A DNA stretch of 64,000 nucleotides from Cotesia glomerata (Eukaryota > Arthropoda > Insecta > Hymenoptera > Braconidae): positions 13,327,961 through 13,391,960 of the forward strand of contig NC_058165.1 of the NCBI RefSeq assembly GCF_020080835.1, written 5' to 3'. Position numbers and translations under genes: made by a program. Of this stretch, positions 56,141 to 64,000 are shown piece after piece. The stretch's first letter is position 1. Every line of letters begins with the position of its first letter. The notes below the pieces were generated by a model. That model did not search any database. It was not told the origin of the DNA and saw only the letters and a list, made by a program, of their open reading frames with translations.

Positions 56141-57190
56141 TTACAAAATACTGTTTTATTAAACTTCTATCAGATTTTTGAGCTCGTAGAGCTTAAAATA
56201 ACACACAAATAGTATTTTTGAGCTTGAAGAGCTAAGAAACGTCATGAGTGCAATTTTAAGTGTTTAGGTATGGAATTGGAGTGTTTAGGGATGGAAATTT
56301 CAGGGATGGCCTTAAGGGTCAACCGTTTTCCAGATTTTTTAACTTCCCGCTAAGAAAATCGAAGATTTTCAAAAATCGGGAAGTTATTGTTTTCACCCCG
56401 TTTTGCAAAAATCGAGTTTTCATCAGATCTTGACGTTTGAAGGTCACAGAAAGCTTCCCTGACTATCTCCGCGAGGTTGTCACGATGTGTGTGTGTGAAA
56501 GTATGTGAACCGCTTATAACTTTTGAACGGCTCGACCGATTTTATCGCGGTTGGTGCCATTCAAAAGGGCTTGACCAAACTTAGATTTTGAAAACTATTT
56601 GGACCAATTCAGATCAATAGATTTTGAGAAATCTTCAAAAAACTGAAAAAAAAATTTTTTTCAAATTTGGTTTTTTTGGAATAACTTTTATACGGCTAGA
56701 TGGTTCAATTCTAAAAACTAAACAGCTCTTAACCTCAAAAAACCACGTCGATCGCCACCAGTCCGGTTGATTCGTTCGAGAGATATCGTGAACGAAAGAA
56801 AACCGAAAAAAGTGTTTTTTCGGAATAACTCCGAAATTCCTAGCGTGATCAATTCAAAATTTAAGATTCTTTGTGAGGCTTGAAAAACTGCGTCGAATGC
56901 TGCCAACCACGTGAAAATCGGTTTATTTATTCAAAAGTTATTGCGGTTTAAAAGTTCAAAAAATAGTGTCTTATCAAACCCTATCAGACTTTTGAGCTCG
57001 AAGAGCTCAAAAGCGTAGGAAAGCAATCTCTTTGAGCTCGGAGAGCTCGAAATAACTCATAAATTGTATTTTTAAGCTCGAAGAGCTCAAAAACGTCATT
57101 GGTGCAATTTTAAGCGCCTTTGTATGGAATCAGCGGGAAGTTGCAGGGATGGCCTTCAGGGTCAACCGTTTTTCTAATTTTTTTTTTCAA
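56141..57190. repeat. Dispersed repeat R, tandem end-to-start copies
   Basis: A partial GAGCTC-bearing end (56150-56340, ending GGGTCAACCGTTTTCC) is followed by a nearly complete unit from AACTTCCCGCTAAG (56341) through a short (TG)n (56488-56500) and three GAGCTCGAAGAGCTC-type palindromes (56990-57095) to AGCGGGAAGTT and GGGTCAACCG (57130-57170). Unit length is about 800-850 bases. Confidence 0.8.
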
Positions 57191-58161
57191 ATTCGGACGG
57201 CTCACCGGGCTAATTAACTTTTGATTTAGATTCAGTCATTTGGAATACACAAAATTCATACGTGATCCAGGTACAAAAAATTTTTTCATTGCTGTGACTG
57301 CAGTTTTTAGCAATTTTCGGCTTTTTTGAGGTTTTTTACATTTTACTCAATACTGTAAGGTGACCGGGCCAAACGGACTTAAAATTTAGATTCAGCGGGT
57401 CGAAATACATGTCGGTAGGTAGGTCCGGTCCGAAGTACATTCCACCTTTTTTTTTGTGTGCCGGTGTTATTTTTATTATTTTTGTTGTTTTTTGTTTTGC
57501 TGAGTCTCACCAACTGAATCGTGCGTCAACCGACGTCGCGTCAGTACTTTATTACATCAGGGAGCGGGGGAGAAAACTCAGGGGCACGGTACCAGCGGGT
57601 TAACCGTATTTGTTTGTGTCGGTGACACCAAAATTTTTTTTTAATTTATTCCCCCTCGAGACTGTCGAGAAATTAATTTTCTTTGACACTACTTTTATTT
57701 TTGTCTTTGTTACTATTGTACATTCCGAAAAATTGATTCAGACTTTGATCATCACATAACGCCCGAGAAATTTGGAACTGTTTGTGAGACAGCTAGTCCG
57801 ACATTTACGCCATCTACGAGCGTGGACCCAAAATTACGATAACCTTCAATTACCCAGCGAACTTTGTACTCGACAAGTCGATTTACCAACCGTGACTAAT
57901 TATCCGCCAAGAGCCCGCGGAATTTAAATTCGACGGGCTATCCCCTGATAGCCATGCAGAATAAGTTGGCTTTAGATTGGACTCCAAGTTATGAAAAATC
58001 TACGACTGAAATCTAACGATAGTTTGATTCAAAATCTTGCAGTGCAGGAGTTTAAGTGAACCTGCAGTGAACTTTGAGACATTGAGACAATGTCTGTTGA
58101 TACGGTAGAGTATAGAAATTTTACCTTACGCGGGTAAAAAAATTTATATATAATATACTTA
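57191..58161. other. No gene recognised
   Basis: Mixed-composition DNA. Two related blocks (GGCTCACCGGGCTAATTAAC near 57198 and GGTGACCGGGCCAAACGG near 57358, each followed by TTTAGATTCAG) suggest an old ~165-bp duplication. The ORF at 57409-57603 has no known features. Confidence 0.45.
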
Positions 58162-58163
58162 TA

Positions 58164-58609
58164 CAGGGTGTCCCAAAAGTTACGGATGCCATTGTAGCAT
58201 CTGATGAAAAAAATAATTCTGAGACGAAAAGTCCTTAGCTATTTTTCAATTAACCGTATAGATAATTAATTATTAATTAAAAGCAACGTCTCTTTATTTG
58301 TTGGAGAGAGAGCGCCGGTGTCCAGTAAAGTATTTGCCAAACAAAGACTCAACTAACTATATGACTAACTAGTTTCTATAGCTAACGTAGTCACACATAT
58401 TTACTTACACATTCACACGTGTAAGCGTCTTTGTTGGAACACACTTGACTTGAGACAAGTGCTCTCTCTCTAACACATAAAAGGAAGTTATTTTCATTAA
58501 TAATTAATTATCTATGCGTCTGATTAAAAAATGGCTAAGGACTTTTCGTCTCAGAATTATTTTGTTTTTCAGATGCTACAATGGCGTCCGTTACTTCTGG
58601 GACACTCTG
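58164..58609. mobile_element. 446-bp mariner-like MITE, TA target duplication
   Basis: TIRs of ~120 bases start CAGGGTGTCCCAAAAGT (left) and CAGAGTGTCCCAGAAGT (right, inverted), and share GCCATTGTAGCATCTGA and TTCTGAGACGAAAAGTCC. TA flanks at 58162-58163 and 58610-58611. CAGGGTGTCCCAAAAG is a familiar insect mariner-type terminus. No ORF. Confidence 0.88.
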
Positions 58610-58734
58610 TATATAATTACATATGAAGAATGGCCCTATATAATTATATAATAGAAATAAATAATATAGAATTAGATATAATTATATAGAATTATACATA
58701 TTTATTTCCATAGAAATAAAAAAAAATTCGACGC

Positions 58735-58825
58735 GTGCGGCAACTGAACCGTGGACCTGACACTTGAGAGTTTATTTTATTACCAGTTCATCTACGAGAC
58801 TTACTTGAAAAGCAGAGCTTGTAAT
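58735..58825 (-). mobile_element. tRNA-like/SINE-like fragment
   Basis: The minus strand reads TCGTAGATGAACTGGTAATA (A-box-like), ACTCTCAAGTGTC, then GGTCCACGGTTCAGTTGCC (B-box-like). Spacing is close to that of a tRNA. It could be a tRNA-derived SINE or tRNA pseudogene; folding is imperfect. Confidence 0.3.
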
Positions 58826-59968
58826 AACTACAAGTTATGCAAATCGCATGCATGATCGATTCGTAATGAACAAAATTCTTTATGGAATTTATAAATTACT
58901 GGCTGACCCGGCAAACGTTGTTTTGCCATATAAATTATTCTAGAGTATGTGACGTGGCTGGTCTCGACTGCTCGTAGAGTGGAATAAATTTTCCATTCAA
59001 AGATAAATTATCTAGATTTTAATTTAATAATTAAATATGAACTGGGCCGAAAAGACACGCTCGTTACACTCGGAGCGTAACCAACTCGAAGCCGTAGCTT
59101 ATAAGAGTCGATGCTGCTCCAGATGCCTGTAGCTTTAGAGTTTACGGCGGACTAAGCCGATAGCTTTAAAAGCTACAAATAGCTAAATTAGTTTTATTCG
59201 CGTAAAGAATATGGTACAGGGCGAATCGTGGGTGGCGATACTCGTTGAAAGATAGATTCAGCTCCGACACAATACCAATCTTTGCCGCGTACTGCTCCGC
59301 TGATCGCTTAAGATGGAAAAATAGAGCTAAATGGTCGTCAACATACAAATATTAAAAATACAGCTCAAAGTAAAATCAAACCACGTCCAATTCTTACATT
59401 GGTATATTGATACCACCTGACTTACAACAGGTACTAATACCACTTCGGTGTGCTTTAACGTTGTCCAGCGGTGGTAGATTCCTCGTGGCTGCAGCTGGGC
59501 CGGTTACTGGATCAGGAACAGACGAATTAATCGAGGTGACTGACAAGCCAAGATCTTCCTCGAACAATGAAACGACGCTTTCCTGAACAAAATGGCCGAC
59601 TACTCGAGACCTCTTGAGTGCACGACATGCCAAGCAAATTTATCTTGTACATGCATCGTATTATTTAATTAATGTATGACATACTCCTTGTTAACTGATA
59701 ATCGGAGTCGTATCGTACCAAGGTAGTTTTAAATGCCGTTATTGTTTAATAAACGGTGTAAATTAATAAAATATCGAACATTAAGTTGTAACACGATGAG
59801 AAATGATTAATTATATTTTTACAAAAATATCAACTACGGAAGTATACATTATGAAGGTTCTAGCGCCACTCTCAAACGATTTTCGTACTATTAGCAATTA
59901 TATGAGTGGAATATCTCAATAAAACGTAACATACTCATTCTTGCGGTGATTTCTGAGGTTAAGTTTTA
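58826..59968. other. Unassigned region with short minus-strand ORFs
   Basis: TGACCCGGCAAACGTTGTTTTG near 58907 looks like a TE-type sequence I have seen described in insects, but I cannot assign it. Minus ORFs at 59394-59633 (79 aa) and 59166-59348 (60 aa) lack recognised domains. No gene is called. Confidence 0.35.
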
Positions 59969-62147
59969 CACTGAGAAAACAGTCTGTTTGGCTCAAATGC
60001 GCAGATTTATTTTAAATAAATTAAAAATATATATTTAACGTTAACAAATTTCTTTTATCCAAATATATATTACTTTGAATCAAATACTACCTCGTTTTGG
60101 TTTATTTAACTGAATCGACTCATTTATTTCATTTAAATAAAGAATTGCTAATTATTAACAAATCTCACTTTAAGTAAATTACGCTTGGTGTCGCTACGGT
60201 CGCCAATGTTATTCCTCGACGTGATTTTTAAAAAATGAATAATGAAAATTAACTCAGTTTACAAATGTATTTTGTTTAATTTTTGTAGAAATATATAAAA
60301 TAAAAAAAAAATATATATATATATATATATGCTTAGACAAATATGTATTGAAATAGTTAACTATAATAGACATTAATAATTTTGATGCTGAAGTTAGCAG
60401 ACATCTGTCAATTTTTTTAATTTTTATTACAGATCAACGATAAAAAAGATATTTTAATGCACTTTTAATTTTTAGACGTGGAACTTTTTAATTAAAATTT
60501 TTTCGTGATAATTTTATTATTATAAAAGTCCTAAAAATTAACAGATGTTTGTTAATTTATGAAAATCAAGTTAGCCATCTAAAAATTTTTAGAATTGTTT
60601 TTATTGAAAAATTGTTACAAAAGAAATTTTTTTAAAAAACCATTCGTAAAAAACTTTTAAAAATTATAAGTGCAATTTTAAAAAATATTTTCTAGATCTA
60701 ATTTAATAAATTAAAAAAAAAAAATTAAAAATTAAAAACGTCGACTAACTTTATAGTATTATTGTTAATTTCAGTATAATTAATAATTCCGAAAGAATTG
60801 CCCATTTAACCCCAAACGTTCGATATATCTACTTTTACTACTTTCCTAACCTAAAACTAAAAATCATCGCTTTGAGTATATTCAAACATACCATTTATTT
60901 ATAGTTAACAAATCTGATTTGTTTGAAATATATCATTGTTAGCACCAAAGAAATATTTGTTAGCTATAAACAAATCTGGATTTCATTCAAATATACTGTA
61001 ACTTTGTCTCAAATAAATCAATTTATTTGTATCTAATCCACAGATTCGGTAGAATCTGGCGCCAAGTTCCATTCAGATTCGTTGTAAACGGAGCGCGAGA
61101 CTACCGACTGTGTTTACTGTAAGCAGAACGGTATTTTGAGGTTGCAAAATTTTATATTATAACAGTAATTCATGCTTTATTTTCCTGATATTAATTAATT
61201 ATATTCCATTATAACAATTAATCTACTTGAAATTATTAAATTTTATCAGTACAAACTATAGCAAGCTCAAAAATTTCGATCCTGACTTTTTTTCTATGTA
61301 AAAAGTGACATGCCACAGACTAAATAATTCGAGAATTCATGGTAATCTTCCAATAGATGGGAAACTACAGTTAAAAAAATACATTTCACAGCTTGCATCT
61401 ACATCCGCCAGGGTACGCTGGAATTGTTTTTACATAAACTGTAGCTTCAAGAGGATAGTTTGCTATAAAAAATGCAGCCAACGCGAGATTTAAGTTGGTA
61501 CCAATTGTAAATTTTTATTATAATTACAAAAAATACTAAAATCTGAACAAAACAGTTTCACTGTAAAAAAATCGCGCCAAGTCCACGTTCATAAGACTAT
61601 CAAGATAAAAAAATTTCTTTTTTCTTTACAAAAAGATATAAAATAAAAAAATTAAAAAATCCAAGTAACCGATATGATTGTATTTGATTTTCGGAAATTA
61701 AAAAAAATTTTATTGTAAATTTGAAAATTAAAAAAAAAATTTTAGAACGTACTTGGTGTGCGTCATTGTGTATTTCAATTTTTTTAAAGTCCTAGTAAAT
61801 AGATTTTACGAATTTCATTAAAAGTAAAATATTTTGCAACCATGCACACTAAATACGTTCCAAAATTTTTTTTTAATTTTCAAATTTACAATAAAATTTT
61901 TTTTAATTTCCGAAAATCAAATACAATCATATCGGTTACTTGGATTTTTTTATTTTTTTATTTTATATCTTTTTGTAAAGAAAAAAAAAATTTTTTCATC
62001 TTGATAGTCTTATGAACGTGGACTTGACGCGATTTTTATACAGTGAAACTGTTTTTGTTCAGATAAATATTTCTTGTGATATTTAAATAAGAGATTTATT
62101 TATAGTTAACGAGCCTCATTTCATTTAAATGAACTGTTTTCTCAGTG
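59969..62147. mobile_element. 2.2-kb TA-flanked element with CACTGAGAAAACAGT ends
   Basis: The left end CACTGAGAAAACAGT (59969) is inverted at 62133-62147. TA flanks at 59967-59968 and 62148-62149. No ORF. The interior repeats blocks such as GTTAACAAATCT and holds a (TA)n tract at ~60310-60330 and a nested hairpin. CACTGA termini are shared with the MITE at 53276. Confidence 0.75.
61542..62064. repeat. Nested fold-back, ~210-bp arms
   Basis: CTGAACAAAACAGTTTCACTG at the left (61543) is inverted at the right (to 62063). The arms share ATCGCGCCAAGTCCACGTTCA and CCAAGTAACCGATATGATTG. The centre is ~100 bases. It lies inside the TA-flanked element and is probably a later MITE insertion. Confidence 0.85.
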
Positions 62148-62823
62148 TAAGATGAGCCAAATCTGTCGGTTAGTTATTAAATGAAAGTAATTCAATAATT
62201 TTCGAAATTCGATGAAATTTTCAGTTTTACCGTATTTCCGTGCAATAACAATTAAATGCGATTTTATATTCAATATGTGTAAATTGGATCTGAAAGCTTA
62301 TGTTATAAACAAATAAGCTTTAATTTGCATTTTTATTCATTTTTCCAAATTAAATAGTTTAGGAATGACAGCAATTTAAACATTTTTGAAAGTCACAAAA
62401 ATTTTCACTCTCACCGGGTTTCCGTGTAATAACAATTGAACGCGATATCCTATCGAATTCCTATAAGTTACATCTGAAAGTTTATTAAGCAATCTTTAAT
62501 TTGCATATTTATATATTTTTTTAGATCAAATAGTTTAGGAATGACAGAAATATGAATTCTTCTAAATCCTCAAAATTTGGAACTTTGACGGTTTCATCGC
62601 GAAATAAGTTCTGAATGCGATGACTTGTAAAATTTTTGTAAATTGCATCTCAAAGCTCATTAAATAAACTTTAATTTCCATACCTTACTATCAGTCTAGA
62701 CCATAAATTTCCTACTCTCTCAGACAGATCTAATGAAATTGTACTTTTTTTAATTTATTGTAGTTTTTTTTTTTTAAATTGTATATACAACGAATTCTGA
62801 AACGATTAGTCAACGATATTAAT

Positions 62824-63239
62824 AATAATAATGATAATATTTATTTGCCCAAATACACGGGGTACAAATAGCGGACTCCCGTTCCGCTTACATAATATTT
62901 GCAGTTATCCTTATAATCTATATCTCTTATACTAGTAATATAAACTTAATCTACTACCTCAGCCATATAAAATACTAACAATATAATTACTTATATCTAC
63001 ATATCCTCTTTAAGTACCTACTTGGCGGGAAAAAGAAGGCACTGTGTGCCAAGAAAAACCGCCTTTTACATCCACACACGCACACCTTACATTCACACCA
63101 TATTCATACCATGGGACCTCCGTTTCCGCTGCTTTACTCTACTATTTATCAAATAATAATCTAGTCCTCCCCCACTTTATCCCAGAGCTTCTCAATTTCA
63201 GCCAGCCAAGCCTTTCCTTGTCCCTCATCCCCTAATACT
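62824..63239 (-). mobile_element. 5'-truncated LINE 3' end with 15-bp target duplication
   Basis: GTCAACGATATTAAT occurs at 62809-62823 and 63240-63254, directly flanking. On the minus strand the insert begins with the last ~25 codons of an ORF (LGDEGQGKAWLAEIEKLWDK, stop near 63163). A 3' UTR follows, ending TTTGGGCAAATAAATATTATC and an (ATT)n-type tail. These are typical Jockey/I-type LINE features. It is inserted in the Helitron relic. Confidence 0.88.
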
Positions 63240-63254
63240 GTCAACGATATTAAT

Positions 63255-63856
63255 GTTATCGTGCAATAAAGTATACAATATTTTTTGTCTTTCCATCTTC
63301 AGCTAACACAAATAAACTGGATGATTTGCCCACTCGAGAGTATGCAACGTATAATTATCCATGTGAAAATTATGATGTGCTCAAATCTAAGGCACAAATA
63401 GACATTGTTTGGCCTTGAGACTTATTAATAGTAATTGCAAATGTCAATCTAATGGGGAACTGAATGCGTTTCAATTGAATTGGCACATCTGTGAGTATGA
63501 TAGAGATTTGTGGAAGAAATATACTTTCACCCCGGCATTTGACATTTAAAATAATGGCTTCGGTGACGTTGGTCATTAATTTTTTAACGGCTAATCGCGA
63601 GCCATTGCACAGCCGTGGTGGATTCAAATTACGAAGCAAAATAACCGAAGCGCCAACTATGAGTCCTAAATTATGCGGTGGTGTGTCTGGTAAATCCAAT
63701 GAGTTTAAAAACTCTGTTGGAAAATTTGCAGTTTCAATGGCATCGCAAACTGCATTAACGGATCTAAAGTTACCTGGCAATAACTGTTGTATCTTGACAC
63801 TTAATTCCTTGACATCCACATTTTTTGCTGCTAAAATTGCCTTTTCTGTCAGCTAC
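63255..63856 (-). pseudogene. Helitron PIF1-like helicase C-terminal relic
   Basis: The minus-strand frame 63852-63370 gives LTEKAILAAKNVDVKELS, then a TEFLNSLDLPDTPPHNLGL block, VGASVILLRNLNPPRLCNGSR, IQFPIRLTFAITINKSQGQT and MSICALDL. These are the standard C-terminal motifs (V-VI region) of Helitron PIF1 helicase. The next motif, normally FSHGQLYVACSRV, is interrupted: a stop at 63370 and another replacing the Gln before LYVAYSRV. Sequence is traceable to about 63255, where the LINE duplication starts. The N-terminal Rep and helicase motifs I-IV are absent. Rolling-circle transposon remnant. Confidence 0.88.
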
Positions 63857-63904
63857 TTATGATGAATGTATTGAGTGTGTACATCAAGAAATACTAGGTC
63901 AATG

Positions 63905-63952
63905 AGGGTATCTCGGAAGGTTCGGGGTTCGAGTCCCAGTCCAAGCTACCAG
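63905..63952 (+). other. B-box-like tRNA T-arm sequence
   Basis: GGGGTTCGAGTCCCAG (about 63924-63939) fits the pol III B-box GGTTCGANTCC, followed after 9 bases by CTACCAG. No matching D-arm or acceptor is found upstream. Possibly a SINE or tRNA-derived scrap. Confidence 0.3.
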
Positions 63953-64000
63953 AATTTTTTATCACATATTCTGTAAGCTCTTATTCAGAATGTCCTTTTC

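Noticed and set aside
59394..59633. 79-aa minus ORF as a gene
   Set aside because: No homology I recognise, no splice context, repeat-rich surroundings.
63905..63952. Intact tRNA gene
   Set aside because: Only a T-arm-like sequence; no D-arm, anticodon arm or pairing acceptor stem.

Overview
The window is AT-rich eukaryotic DNA, almost certainly from an insect. A hymenopteran such as a parasitoid wasp would fit, but nothing here proves the order. No intact host gene, rRNA or tRNA is visible. Nearly everything is nested transposable elements and repeats: Gypsy/errantivirus-type LTR elements, R1-clade and other LINEs, Helitron/Helentron relics, TA-flanked MITEs, a cut-and-paste DNA transposon, and two fold-back elements. 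The only host-gene hint is one splice-flanked exon-like segment at 33086-33184 (minus strand).

Layout. 1-7.4 kb: 3' part of an env-bearing Gypsy (errantivirus-like) provirus, with pol broken by two nonsense codons and a local frame slip, and env broken by one nonsense codon. 7.4-11.5 kb: AT-rich DNA ending in an LTR-type terminus with small tandem arrays. 11.5-12.5 kb: broken Jockey/CR1-like LINE on the minus strand. 12.5-18.4 kb: a dispersed repeat whose (CA)n tract is split by a 4-kb R1-clade LINE with an internal deletion. 19.2-19.9 kb: Copia gag fragment plus an inverted repeat. 20.0-26.7 kb: Gypsy element with intact gag and pol, a 1.5-kb 5' LTR, a tRNA-Lys-type primer site and a strong -1 frameshift signal; its third gene and 3' LTR are lost at a junction with another copy of the dispersed repeat.

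28.3-32.9 kb: a 4.7-kb palindrome with TTA target duplication carrying a Cys-cluster/acidic ORF in both arms. 33.9-35.6 kb: two minus-strand LTR-type termini. 35.8-36.8 kb: Helentron helicase-endonuclease relic. 38.3-39.5 kb: fold-back element beside a second R1-clade LINE (39.5-43.0 kb, minus), which again abuts an (AC)n tract. 44.6-47.0 kb: LTR-like DNA and a 60-bp-arm hairpin. 48.4-49.7 kb: a nine-unit degenerate tandem array. 50.5-55.8 kb: a DNA transposon with ~590-bp TIRs and a multi-exon transposase with nonsense codons and a MITE inside. 56-57 kb: more dispersed repeat. 58-62 kb: TA-flanked MITE-like elements. 62.8-63.9 kb: Helitron helicase relic with a 5'-truncated LINE inserted, flanked by a 15-bp duplication.

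The most notable observations are the phased slippery site with a potential pseudoknot in the 20-26 kb Gypsy; a recurring LTR-terminal module at four sites; three tandem 46-bp units whose stems covary; two LINE copies at (AC)n tracts sharing an ATGA ORF1/ORF2 overlap; and the 4.7-kb TTA-flanked palindrome.
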